DNA of 64,000 nucleotides from Microbacterium oxydans (GCF_000956405.1 NZ_JYIV01000013.1:18291-82290), one strand, 5' to 3'; shown: positions 1 to 7,539, counted from the stretch's first letter. Notes: a model not told the origin generated them from the sequence alone. Made by a program: numbers and translations.

Positions 1-689
1 GCGTCCGCCCGCGCCCAGGCCAGGATCACGTCCAGCAGCCGAGCGAGCACGAGCACCGAGGTCGCCTCGTCGACGGGGGTGGCCGCGGCCGGACCGGACT
101 GCTGCCATGCCTCGGTCGAAGCGGGTGCGCTGCTGGCGGCCAGCCGTCGCGCGGACACCTGGGCCGAGGTCGGGTCGTGCTCGTCGAGCGCGAGCGGATC
201 GATCAGGATGCTCTCGCCCTCACGGTACACACGCAGCCAGGCGACACCCCGCAGGGGAAGCATGTCGAGGTCGGCCCACCGACGACGGTCGTGCGCATCC
301 TCGGCATAGGCGACCACGAGGGAGGCGTCCCCCGGCAGCGCGGACGCCGGATCGAGGACGGTGACCCGCGCGCCCCAGGCCTGCAGCACGCGTTCGAGCT
401 CATCGACGAGTGGGCCTGCTCCCAGAAGGCAGACATCGCGGCGTTCGTCCGGCCAGCGGCGAAGTGCATCCGCGGACTCGCGCTCCTGCACCTCGACCGT
501 CAGGCGGCCGAGGAAGGCGGAGGATGTGCCGTCCACAGCACGGTCGAGAGCGTCGAACAGCTCGGCGGGTGGTGCGTCGATCAGGACGAACCGTCCGGTG
601 CGCAGGCGGATCCGGGGGCGGCCGTCTGCGCCGAGGACGAGATGGGCTCCCGAGTCGGGGAGCGGCAGGATACGGGAGTCGGAAGTCAT
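1..689 (-). CDS. TOMM/azole RiPP maturation protein, E1-like leader-binding subunit (partial)
   Basis: This frame is open from an ATG at 689 to the window edge, giving at least 229 residues with no stop, so the C-terminus is missing. The N-terminal ~80 residues look like a small beta-rich domain. They are followed by a degenerate Rossmann segment (LLGAGPLVDELERVL, about residues 88-102), then strands and an Ala-rich stretch. This layout resembles the ThiF/E1-like 'TOMM precursor leader peptide-binding' (cyclodehydratase partner) proteins, which present a precursor to a YcaO enzyme. The gene lies directly downstream of a 32-residue precursor-like ORF on the same strand, separated by a strong hairpin. 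No classical CxxC zinc pairs are seen in the visible part. Family assignment is inference from this pattern and context. A YcaO domain may follow in the same protein or in the next gene. Confidence 0.6.
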   Translation of the reverse strand, partial: MTSDSRILPLPDSGAHLVLGADGRPRIRLRTGRFVLIDAPPAELFDALDRAVDGTSSAFLGRLTVEVQERESADALRRWPDERRDVCLLGAGPLVDELERVLQAWGARVTVLDPASALPGDASLVVAYAEDAHDRRRWADLDMLPLRGVAWLRVYREGESILIDPLALDEHDPTSAQVSARRLAASSAPASTEAWQQSGPAAATPVDEATSVLVLARLLDVILAWARAD

Positions 690-709
690 GGATTCTCTCG
701 GTGAAGGGC

Positions 710-735
710 CCGGCCGGGCGCGAACGCCCGGCCGG
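710..735 (-). terminator. UUCG-capped hairpin between precursor and maturation gene (attenuator-like)
   Basis: A perfect 11-bp stem (710-720 with 725-735) is closed by a tetraloop that reads UUCG on the minus-strand transcript. It lies 39 nt past the precursor stop and 21 nt before the next start. No T-run follows, so it is more likely a partial terminator or mRNA-stabilising structure. Such an element would let the peptide be made in excess over its enzymes, a usual arrangement in RiPP operons. The function is inferred. Confidence 0.6.
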
Positions 736-774
736 ACTGGAGTGCGCTCGAGAGCGCGACGGAAGGATCCGCGA

Positions 775-873
775 TCAGTCGAACGGGTTCTCGACCAGTG
801 CGTTGGAGTGCGATGCCGACAGGTGCGCCAGCTGCTCGGACTCTTCGATCTCGGCGAGGATCTGCTTTTCCAT
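775..873 (-). CDS. RiPP precursor peptide, 32 aa (candidate metallophore precursor)
   Basis: A short ORF encodes MEKQILAEIEESEQLAHLSA followed by SHSNALVENPFD. The ATG is preceded by a strong ribosome site (AGAAGGAG, 6 nt upstream). Residues 1-18 form an acidic amphipathic leader-like helix. The tail holds Ser19-Ala-Ser21-His-Ser23 and ends Asn-Pro-Phe-Asp. There is no Cys or Thr, so azole chemistry would use Ser (oxazoles/oxazolines). A His between two Ser residues would leave an imidazole beside the heterocycles, a plausible metal ligand set. It sits directly upstream of a TOMM maturation protein and faces a FecCD-type importer across a Fur-family box. The peptide is too short for most gene callers. 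The RiPP role is inferred from size, position, ribosome site and partner gene; the product is unknown to me. Confidence 0.7.
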   Translation of the reverse strand: MEKQILAEIEESEQLAHLSASHSNALVENPFD

Positions 874-946
874 TTCGTTCTCCTTCTGTGAGGTTTCCGA
901 CCCGCGGGGTGCGGGGCGGGTCCACGGTGGGACGAGATCGACCCTA

Positions 947-977
947 ATTGATAATGATTCTCAATATCTACTAGTCT
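947..977. promoter_or_regulatory. Fur-family (Zur/Fur-type) operator overlapping a divergent promoter
   Basis: Positions 947-965 form a 9-1-9 inverted repeat (ATTGATAAT-G-ATTCTCAAT) with a single mismatched pair. The core at 949-963 fits the actinobacterial Zur pattern TGAnAATnATTnTCA exactly, and 950-968 also matches 16 of 19 bases of the classical Fur box. On the plus strand, TTGATA (948-953) and TAGTCT (972-977) make a -35/-10 pair with an 18-bp spacer. Transcription would start at about the ATG at 985, giving a leaderless mRNA. The operator covers the -35 and lies upstream of the precursor on the other strand, so it could repress both directions. Whether Zn or Fe is sensed cannot be told from sequence. 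Confidence 0.75.
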
Positions 978-984
978 GGCGACC

Positions 985-2190
985 ATGCCCTCCTCGCTTC
1001 CCCTCCTCGCCGCTGATCACCGGGCCGGGACCGTCTTCGAGATTCATGGCGACTCCCGGCGTGTCGCGGTGGCCGACAGCTGGCTCGCCGAGCACGCCGG
1101 ATTCCTCCGCCTGCCCTCCGGCCCGAACGGCCGCTGGGCGTTCGCCGACGACCGCGGCGGTGCTCTGGTCGTCGGCGGCGGCGACACCGTGCGACGCATC
1201 CCGATCGCCATCCCCGCCGAACACCTCGCCTGCGACCCGTCTGGTCGTCACGTCGTCGTCTCCTCCGGCCTGGGGGCGAACGAGGAAGCCTGGAGCGACC
1301 TGGTCACCGTCGTCGATCTCGCGACCGACTCATCCGTGCGGTTCCGGGCCCGAGTCGGCGAGCCCGGGGTCGTCGTCGCTCCCGACCAGGCCTCCGGCGA
1401 GCCGACGATCGTGCTCCGTCACCGCGAACCCGGGGCCGTCGAAGCGATCCCCCTCGCCGCGGCGCTCGCGGTCGGACCCCACGCCCCGGTGCTCCACGGA
1501 CGCGTTCTCACCGACATCGCCGCGGACGGCCACGGCGACGTGATCGACCCCGTGTCCGGCATCATCGGCATCGCGACGAGCCGCGGGCTCGAGCGCTTCG
1601 TCGTCGACGGGGGTGCACCTCGGGCCATCGGCAGCATCCCCTGGCCCGTCGACGGACGGGCGTACTACCTGCGTCTCGCCGGCGACACCGGGCGGGCGAC
1701 CGGGATCGTGCGCGGGGGACCGGCCGCCCCTGGATCGTGGCCGGAATGGACGAACACGTTCGTCGAGATCGACCTCGCATCCGGCTCCTCCCGTGCCGTA
1801 CCGCTGCCCCCGGGACTCGCGTTCCGGTTCGCGCTGGCTGCAGGCGTCGCGGCGGTCGCCGTCATCCACCCCGACGGAGATGCGGTGGTCGTGATCGATC
1901 GCGAAGACGCACGAGTCTCACAGATCGTCCCGATCCCGGCGATGGCCCACCCCCCTCGCGCCGGTCGGCTGCCGTGGGACGGTGTCGACGGCCGCCCCGC
2001 CCAACGCCGGTCCATCGCGATCGACCCCGTCGGCGGGACGATCGCCGTCACCAGCGGCGGCGACGGCACGATCCATCTCCTCCGCGGGACGGACATCTCG
2101 ACGGTCGAGCTCCCCACCCCGCTCGACGAGGGCGGGCATCTGCTGTGGGCGTCCGAGGGCGACCGCGTCGACGACCTGGTGGGCCGATGA
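985..2190 (+). CDS. Beta-propeller-like protein of RiPP/uptake operon, unknown function
   Basis: A 401-residue soluble protein with no signal peptide or membrane segment. It consists of repeated short beta-strand modules with Asp-Gly/Ser-Gly turns (for example near residues 31-60, 85-115, 300-345 and 350-385), which suggests a YVTN/WD-like propeller. I do not recognise a named family. It is the first gene after the Fur-family operator. Its stop overlaps the start of an S9 peptidase (ATGA), and that peptidase also has an N-terminal propeller, so this protein may be a relative of that propeller without the hydrolase. Possible roles are binding the modified peptide or metal complex in the cytosol, or assisting the peptidase; both are guesses. 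Confidence 0.6.
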   Translation: MPSSLPLLAADHRAGTVFEIHGDSRRVAVADSWLAEHAGFLRLPSGPNGRWAFADDRGGALVVGGGDTVRRIPIAIPAEHLACDPSGRHVVVSSGLGANEEAWSDLVTVVDLATDSSVRFRARVGEPGVVVAPDQASGEPTIVLRHREPGAVEAIPLAAALAVGPHAPVLHGRVLTDIAADGHGDVIDPVSGIIGIATSRGLERFVVDGGAPRAIGSIPWPVDGRAYYLRLAGDTGRATGIVRGGPAAPGSWPEWTNTFVEIDLASGSSRAVPLPPGLAFRFALAAGVAAVAVIHPDGDAVVVIDREDARVSQIVPIPAMAHPPRAGRLPWDGVDGRPAQRRSIAIDPVGGTIAVTSGGDGTIHLLRGTDISTVELPTPLDEGGHLLWASEGDRVDDLVGR

Positions 2191-3968
2191 ACACGCATCG
2201 GGGAGTGCTCGACGATGCCCTCACCCGCGCCGAGCACCACGGTCGGCCTGGTCTTCCACTCGGCGGCTTCGCACTGGGGCGTGCGGACGGGCGCACCCGC
2301 CGCGGCATCCATCGTCTCGACGGTTCGACGGTGATCGAGCCGGACGGACACCTCCATCGGATCTTCCCCTCCCCCGACCGTCGCCTCATCGCGGTGGAAT
2401 GGGCGCCCACCGCCGACGAGAACGCCGTCCTCGGCCTCGTCGACGTCGCCGCGGGCACGCTGCACCTCCATCACGACATCCGCCTGCGCTACGACACGGT
2501 GCTCTGGACGGCCGACTCGCGGAGCCTCGACGTGGTCGCCAGCCGCGACCGCCAGCTCGTGACCCTCGACGTGGAAACCGGCGAGACCCGGGTGGCTCCC
2601 CTGGCGAATGAGGGCCGGCTGCGACTGTTCCCCGGGGGAGCGAGTGGCCTGCGCGCCCTCAGCTCGACAGGGGCGGGAACCACTCTGACCGACCGGGCGA
2701 CGGGGACGCCGCTGGGCCGGTGGTCCGCACTGTTCCGCGCCGGCCCGCTCGGCTCCGGGGTGCTCGTGTGGCACGACAGGGGCTTGGATGCCGTGTCGAT
2801 CGACGCCGCAGCCGACAGCGCAAACGACAGCACACTCTGGCACTGGCATGACCCCGACGTGCGGATCGTCGACGTCGCGGTGCAGGACGATCGGGTGGTG
2901 GCGCTCGCCGTGGCGGAAGGGCGGAGCGTGCTCATCGACCTCGACGACGGCATCGAGGTCGGCCGCGCAGAACCTGCCTCTTCCGACGCCGATGTGCTCA
3001 CCACGACGATGATCGGCGTCGACGACGGCGGGCTGCATCTGGGCGTCGAAGGCCCGCTCACGCCACCCCGCATCGTCGAGCGCGCACAGCTCGGGACCAC
3101 GATCGCGCCGCCCTCCCCGTACTCCCGCGCGACCACCGTGCGCCACGACATCCCGGCCGCCGACGGCACGACCCTCACGGTGCACGTGACGTCGCCGAGC
3201 ACTGCGGAGGGGATCACGGGCGCGGGGACGACAGATCCGCTGCCGATGATCCTCACCTGCTACGGCGGCTTCGGCGTGCCGCACCTGCCCGTGTTCGAAC
3301 CGACCGTGCCCGCGTGGATCGAGGTCGGCGGTGCCTACGCCTTCGCCCAGCTCCGTGGTGGGGGCGAGCGCGGTGAGGCCTGGCGCGAAGCCGGATACGG
3401 CGAGCGCAAGCACCGCACCGTCGCCGATCTCGCCGACGTCGCCCGCGGTCTCATCGCGGCCGGTGTCACCCGTCCCGATCTACTCGTCCTCGCCGGGGCC
3501 TCGCTGGGCGGGGTCGTCGCTGCCGCGTGCGCGCTCGAACATCCGGAGCTGTGCGCGGGGTTCGTGACCACAGCCGCCCCGCTCGACGTGCTCGCCCTCG
3601 AGGATCATCCGCTCGGGGCGGGCTGGCGCGCGGAGTTCGGCGACGACGGCACACCCGCGTCCCGTGCGCGACTCGGTGCGCTGTCTCCGCTCGCACGCGC
3701 CGAGTCCCTTCCGGTCGGTGCGCCGGTCCCCTCCTATCTGGGAGTGGTGCTCGGCGAAGACACCAGGGTCCTCGCCCGCGACACGCACCGGATGGTCGAG
3801 TCGCTGCGTCGGGCGGGCGGCTCGGCCCGCTCATGGACGGCAGCGGGGGCAGGTCATGGCGCGAACGAGTCCGTCGCCCTGCACGACCTCGGCCTCGCGG
3901 TGCTCGACTTCGCCGCAGAGGTCACATCGACCAGCACAGCAGGCACCACGACCGGAGACACCCGATGA
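2187..3968 (+). CDS. S9 family prolyl-oligopeptidase-like serine peptidase
   Basis: The protein has 593 residues with a start fixed by the ATGA overlap with the preceding gene. The first ~330 residues resemble the beta-propeller domain of prolyl oligopeptidases. The C-terminal alpha/beta-hydrolase domain has the usual triad: Ser439 in GASLGG (most POPs have GGSNGG), Asp525 in GEDTR and His557 in AGHG, plus an oxyanion-side CYGGFG motif. There is no secretion signal, so it acts in the cytosol. Within this operon it may remove the leader from the modified precursor, or cleave the imported metal-peptide to release metal. The triad supports peptidase chemistry; the substrate is inferred from context only. 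Confidence 0.85.
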   Translation: MNTHRGVLDDALTRAEHHGRPGLPLGGFALGRADGRTRRGIHRLDGSTVIEPDGHLHRIFPSPDRRLIAVEWAPTADENAVLGLVDVAAGTLHLHHDIRLRYDTVLWTADSRSLDVVASRDRQLVTLDVETGETRVAPLANEGRLRLFPGGASGLRALSSTGAGTTLTDRATGTPLGRWSALFRAGPLGSGVLVWHDRGLDAVSIDAAADSANDSTLWHWHDPDVRIVDVAVQDDRVVALAVAEGRSVLIDLDDGIEVGRAEPASSDADVLTTTMIGVDDGGLHLGVEGPLTPPRIVERAQLGTTIAPPSPYSRATTVRHDIPAADGTTLTVHVTSPSTAEGITGAGTTDPLPMILTCYGGFGVPHLPVFEPTVPAWIEVGGAYAFAQLRGGGERGEAWREAGYGERKHRTVADLADVARGLIAAGVTRPDLLVLAGASLGGVVAAACALEHPELCAGFVTTAAPLDVLALEDHPLGAGWRAEFGDDGTPASRARLGALSPLARAESLPVGAPVPSYLGVVLGEDTRVLARDTHRMVESLRRAGGSARSWTAAGAGHGANESVALHDLGLAVLDFAAEVTSTSTAGTTTGDTR

Positions 3969-5110
3969 GCGATTCGACAGCCGCCCTCCCCGAACGACGC
4001 GTCCGACGCCTGTCCTTCCGAAGGCAGGGGAGCCGAGAGCACGCTCTGCACCGCAGCGGAAGTCGACGGATCCTCCCGGTCGGCCCGACGGTGACGACGA
4101 TCGTCGTGCTCGCCGTTCTCGTCCTCGTCGTCTCCGCCGCCACCGGCCCCGTCGGCGTCTCCCCCCTCGATGCCGCCAAGATCGTGATCGGCCACCTGAT
4201 CCCCGGCATGCCCTGGATGTCAGACGGCACGCTCACCCCGCTGCAGGACCAGGCCGTGTGGCAGTTCCGGGTGCCCCGGTCGCTCCTGGCCGCACTTTCG
4301 GGGGCGGGACTCGCTCTCGCCGGAGCCATGATGCAAGCCGTCGTGCGCAATCCCCTCGCCGAGCCGTACATCCTCGGCGTCTCCTCGGGCGCGAGCGTCG
4401 GCGCCGTGCTGGTGATCGTCTCCGGAGGCGCCACCTTCCTCGGGCTGACGATGAGCGGTGCGGCGTTCGTGGGGGCGATGGTCGCCTGCCTCCTCGTGGC
4501 CATGCTCGCGCGCATCCGCGGAGAGCTGTCCCCGACCAGGATGATCCTCGCCGGTGTCGCGCTCGGCGCCCTGCTGAGCGCGGTGACCAGCTACCTCACC
4601 CTCACCACCGACGCCCAGAACGTCGTGAGCGTGATGTTCTTCCTGCTCGGCAGCGTGTCGGCCGCCGACATGTCAACGCTCCTGATCCCTGCGGTCGCGC
4701 TCGCGATCGCCTGCATCGCCGTGTTCGGGCTCTCCCGTTCCATGAACGCGCTGCTCGCGGGCGACGAATCGGCGCTGGCCGTCGGAGTGCGCACGACCCG
4801 GGTGCGGGGCGTGCTGCTCGTGCTCGCGTCGCTGCTGACCGGAGCGATCGTCGCGGTGAGTGGCGGTATCGGATTCGTCGGGCTCGTCGTGCCGCACATG
4901 GCCCGACTCCTCGTCGGCTCCGAGCACCGGCGGATGCTGCCGATCACGATCCTCGGCGGCGCTCTGTTCCTGATGGTCGCCGACCTGCTCGCGCGGACGG
5001 TCGCGATGCCCACCGAGATCCCCCTGGGCATCCTCACCGCCTTCGTCGGGGCTCCGTTCTTCCTGTGGTTGATGCGCAGCGGGGGCGACCGGGCGGGGTT
5101 CGACCGATGA
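3965..5110 (+). CDS. FecCD-type ABC transporter permease (metallophore uptake)
   Basis: A 381-residue integral membrane protein whose start overlaps the peptidase stop (ATGA). The N-terminal ~45 residues are Arg-rich and cytosolic, followed by roughly nine to ten hydrophobic helices. FecCD hallmarks are visible: RVPRSLLAALSGAGLALAGA, NPLAEPYILGVSSGAS, and GGIGFVGLVVPHMARLLVGS near the C-terminus. It would form a homodimeric channel, since only one permease is encoded here, unlike the two-permease locus at 17.9-20 kb. It works with the ATPase and lipoprotein immediately downstream. The substrate is most likely a metal chelate; in this context it may be the product of the adjacent RiPP genes. 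Confidence 0.92.
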   Translation: MSDSTAALPERRVRRLSFRRQGSREHALHRSGSRRILPVGPTVTTIVVLAVLVLVVSAATGPVGVSPLDAAKIVIGHLIPGMPWMSDGTLTPLQDQAVWQFRVPRSLLAALSGAGLALAGAMMQAVVRNPLAEPYILGVSSGASVGAVLVIVSGGATFLGLTMSGAAFVGAMVACLLVAMLARIRGELSPTRMILAGVALGALLSAVTSYLTLTTDAQNVVSVMFFLLGSVSAADMSTLLIPAVALAIACIAVFGLSRSMNALLAGDESALAVGVRTTRVRGVLLVLASLLTGAIVAVSGGIGFVGLVVPHMARLLVGSEHRRMLPITILGGALFLMVADLLARTVAMPTEIPLGILTAFVGAPFFLWLMRSGGDRAGFDR

Positions 5111-5889
5111 GCGTGCACTTCGACGGCGTGAGCGTCGCCCGCGGCGGACGCACGGTGCTGCACGGGATCGACCTCGAGGTCGCCACAGGCCGCATCGTGG
5201 GTCTCCTCGGCCCGAACGGCAGCGGCAAATCCACCCTGCTGCGCACCCTGTTCACGGGCCAGCGTCCGCAGCAGGGGCGTGTCCTGATCGACGGGGTCGA
5301 CGTCTCACAATTGCCACCGCGCACGCTCGCGCGCACCGTGTCCGTCATGCTCCAGGACGCCCCGTCCGAGTTCGATCTCACCGTGCGCGAGACAGTGCTG
5401 GTCGGCCGCTCACCCCATCGTCCGCCGTTCAGCCGGGACACCCCGGAGGATCAGCGCATCGTCGACCAGGCCCTGCGCACCGCGGACGTGCACGATCTCG
5501 GCGACCGACTGGTGCGTCGACTCTCGGGCGGTCAGCGCCAGCGGGTGATGCTCGCCAGAGCCCTCGCGCAGAGCGGCGAGATCCTCGTACTGGACGAACC
5601 GACGAACCACCTCGACATCGCGCACCAGCTCGATCTGATGCGTGTGGTGAGCGGCCTCGGCACGACCGTGATCGCCGCCCTCCACGATCTCAACATCGCC
5701 GCCGCGTTCTGCGACGACGTCGCGGTGATCGACGAGGGCAGGATCGTGGCCTTCGGCGCTCCGGACACCGTGCTCACCCCCGCGCTCGTCGACGAGGTCT
5801 TCCATGTGACCGCCCGCATCGCCGTCGAGGTCGACACGGGAGCACGCGCGATGACCTTCCACCCCAGACAGCCCCAACCCCTCACCTAG
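5107..5889 (+). CDS. FecE/FepC-type ABC transporter ATP-binding protein
   Basis: A 260-residue ATPase with Walker A GPNGSGKST (residues 35-43), signature LSGGQRQR, Walker B ILVLDEPTNH and the H-loop ALHDLN. These are all intact and typical of siderophore/cobalamin importers. Its ATG overlaps the permease stop by 4 nt, and the binding-protein gene follows 10 nt after its stop, so the three are translated as one importer module. It energises uptake through the upstream FecCD permease. Confidence 0.93.
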   Translation: MSVHFDGVSVARGGRTVLHGIDLEVATGRIVGLLGPNGSGKSTLLRTLFTGQRPQQGRVLIDGVDVSQLPPRTLARTVSVMLQDAPSEFDLTVRETVLVGRSPHRPPFSRDTPEDQRIVDQALRTADVHDLGDRLVRRLSGGQRQRVMLARALAQSGEILVLDEPTNHLDIAHQLDLMRVVSGLGTTVIAALHDLNIAAAFCDDVAVIDEGRIVAFGAPDTVLTPALVDEVFHVTARIAVEVDTGARAMTFHPRQPQPLT

Positions 5890-5899
5890 GAGAAGAAGA

Positions 5900-6916
5900 A
5901 TGACACCACGTACCCGATCCACCCGCCTGCTCGCCGCCGTATCCGTCGGCCTCGGCGCGATCGCCCTCACCGCCTGCGGCAGCGGAGTCTCCACAGGAGC
6001 AGCACCCGTCTCCTCCGAAGGGGCGATCAGCATCGAGAACTGCGGCCGGACCGTCGAGATCCCGGCCACGCCGACGGCCGTCGTCGGACTGCACCCCTCG
6101 CAGACCGAGCTGCTACTACGCCTGGGTCTCGCCGATTCGCTCGTCGGACAGGCGCAGGCCACCGCGGAGGAGTTGCCGAGCGACGTCGCGGACCTCGCGG
6201 CCGATGTGCCCGTCATCGGCGGAGACGCCCCGCCCAGCCGGGAGGAACTGCTCGCCGTCGAACCCGACTTCGTCTACTCGCCGACCACCTACGAGTTCAC
6301 CGCGGAGCAGGGCTTCGCCAGCATCGAGCAGCTCTCCGAAGCCGGCGTCGCCGCGTACACCGCGACCGGCGGATGCTTCGACCGGCGCATGGAGGGCACG
6401 GTCGACGACCTCTTCATCGACCTCGAGAACCTCGGCGAGATCTTCCATGTCGAGGACGAGGCGAAGGACCTGATCGAGTCGTCCAAGGCCGAGCTCGCGA
6501 CCGTCGAGGCGGCGCTCGACGGCCAGGATCGTCCCCGCGTCGCTCAGATCTTCGTGGAGGGGACGACCCTCACCGCGATCGGCGCCGGCATCGAGTACGA
6601 CATCCTGAAGCGCGCCGGTGCCGACAACGTCTTCACGCCGGACGACCCCGCGTTCGCCGACTTCTTCGCCGCCGAGATCACCCCGGAGTCACTCGCGTCA
6701 GAGGCACCGGACGCGATCGTCTTCGCGGTGTCCGACCCCGCGCACGAGGCAGCCGTCCGCTCCTACCTCGCCGCGACGTTCCCCGACATGCCCGCCGTGC
6801 GCGACGGCCGACTGATCGCGGTGCCCTCGACCGACCTGTTCCCCGGCACACTCGGCAACGTCTCGGCCGTGCGACTGATCGCCGAGGGCCTCCACCCCGA
6901 CGTCGTCTTCGACTGA
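5900..6916 (+). CDS. Metallophore-binding lipoprotein (FepB/BtuF-like)
   Basis: A 338-residue extracytoplasmic binding protein. A hydrophobic signal ends in the lipobox LTAC with Cys26, so it is membrane-anchored outside the cell. The body fits the helical-backbone type III binding-protein fold: PTAVVGLHPSQTELLLRLGL early, then GDAPPSREELLAVEPDFVYS, and a C-terminal lobe ending in GNVSAVRLIAEGLHPDVVFD. A strong ribosome site (AGGAGAAGAAG) precedes the ATG. It is the last gene of the operon and is followed by a hairpin. It delivers the ligand to the FecCD/ATPase pair just upstream. The ligand is unknown. Confidence 0.9.
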   Translation: MTPRTRSTRLLAAVSVGLGAIALTACGSGVSTGAAPVSSEGAISIENCGRTVEIPATPTAVVGLHPSQTELLLRLGLADSLVGQAQATAEELPSDVADLAADVPVIGGDAPPSREELLAVEPDFVYSPTTYEFTAEQGFASIEQLSEAGVAAYTATGGCFDRRMEGTVDDLFIDLENLGEIFHVEDEAKDLIESSKAELATVEAALDGQDRPRVAQIFVEGTTLTAIGAGIEYDILKRAGADNVFTPDDPAFADFFAAEITPESLASEAPDAIVFAVSDPAHEAAVRSYLAATFPDMPAVRDGRLIAVPSTDLFPGTLGNVSAVRLIAEGLHPDVVFD

Positions 6917-6934
6917 GCAGCACTGCCGCGCCTG

Positions 6935-6966
6935 CACCCCCGGAGAGCACACGCCCTTCGGGGGTG
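6935..6966. terminator. Hairpin between convergent uptake operon and toxin gene
   Basis: An 8-bp GC-rich stem (6935-6942 with 6959-6966) with a 16-nt loop lies between the lipoprotein stop and the convergent RelE stop. There is no T-run; actinobacterial terminators often lack one. It could serve both directions. Confidence 0.5.
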
Positions 6967-6971
6967 TGGCG

Positions 6972-7235
6972 TCAGATCTCGTAGACGTCTCGACGGTGCG
7001 CGACACGCACCAGGGTCACGAGCACCTGATCGTCGATCACTTCGTAGAGCACGCGGTAGTCGCCGATGCGCACCCGCCAGGCATTGTCATAGCCGGAGAG
7101 CTTTCGGACACCGGGAGGGCGGGGCTCCCGTTCCAGCTCAGCGATGCCGACGAGAATCCGTCGACGGATCTGCGCGTCGAGTTTGCGTATCTCCTTGGCG
7201 GCCGCTGTGGTGAACTCGACCCGGTAGCTCGTCAC
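6972..7235 (-). CDS. RelE/ParE-family toxin
   Basis: An 87-residue basic protein with the RelE layout: an N-terminal beta-hairpin/helix (TTAAAKEIRKLDAQIRRRI), the PPGVRKLSGYDNAWRVRIGDYRVLY core, and a short C-terminal strand with HRRDVYE. RelE-type toxins cleave mRNA on the ribosome, and the conserved Arg/Tyr residues used for this are present. Its start overlaps the antitoxin stop by 4 nt, the standard antitoxin-first order. Being next to a RiPP locus is probably chance. Confidence 0.88.
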   Translation of the reverse strand: MTSYRVEFTTAAAKEIRKLDAQIRRRILVGIAELEREPRPPGVRKLSGYDNAWRVRIGDYRVLYEVIDDQVLVTLVRVAHRRDVYEI

Positions 7236-7492
7236 GCAACTTCCGTGATGAGCTCATCGAGCGACACCCGCTGACCATCATCCGCAGCCTTGGCGGCCGC
7301 GAACTCGGCCGCATCGCGCGCGGCTTCGAGCTCTTCGAGCAGTTCCAGATCAGCCACGCTGATCACGACGGCCGTGAGCTTGCCGTGGCGGGTGACGCCC
7401 ACGCGCTCGGAACCGTAGGCGACACCTCCGAGAACGTCGGCCAGGCTGTCGCGAAGATCCTTCGACGGGACGCTGCGGCTGATCGTGTTCAT
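7232..7492 (-). CDS. Phd/YefM-family antitoxin
   Basis: An 86-residue protein with the Phd/YefM N-terminal DNA-binding fold (SRSVPSKDLRDSLADVLGGV, then RVGVTRHGKLTAVVISVADLELLEEL) and an acidic C-terminal tail that would wrap the toxin. It is translated just ahead of, and overlapping, the RelE-type toxin. A perfect palindrome in its promoter suggests autoregulation by the antitoxin or the complex. Confidence 0.88.
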   Translation of the reverse strand: MNTISRSVPSKDLRDSLADVLGGVAYGSERVGVTRHGKLTAVVISVADLELLEELEAARDAAEFAAAKAADDGQRVSLDELITEVA

Positions 7493-7498
7493 GTCACC

Positions 7499-7521
7499 AT
7501 TCTACCCCTTATGTACATAAG
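7499..7521 (-). promoter_or_regulatory. Toxin-antitoxin promoter with palindromic operator
   Basis: CTTATGTACATAAG at 7508-7521 is a perfect 14-bp palindrome. TAGAAT at 7504-7499 on the minus strand is a good -10, so the palindrome lies in the -35/-10 spacer, where a bound antitoxin would block RNA polymerase. The ATG follows 6 nt after the -10, so the leader is very short or absent. Confidence 0.65.
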
Positions 7522-7539
7522 AGCGAGAAGATACCTGAA

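Noticed and set aside
1665..3413. Long open frame antisense to the propeller and S9 peptidase genes
   Set aside because: Low-complexity Arg/Gly/His-rich translation with no motif; a GC-skew shadow of strong genes on the plus strand.
6972..7492. Toxin-antitoxin genes as part of the RiPP cluster
   Set aside because: They are convergent with the uptake operon and separated by a terminator; a functional link is not supported.
7508..7521. Recombination or attachment site reading of the palindrome
   Set aside because: Its place in the promoter spacer of a toxin-antitoxin operon is better explained as an operator.
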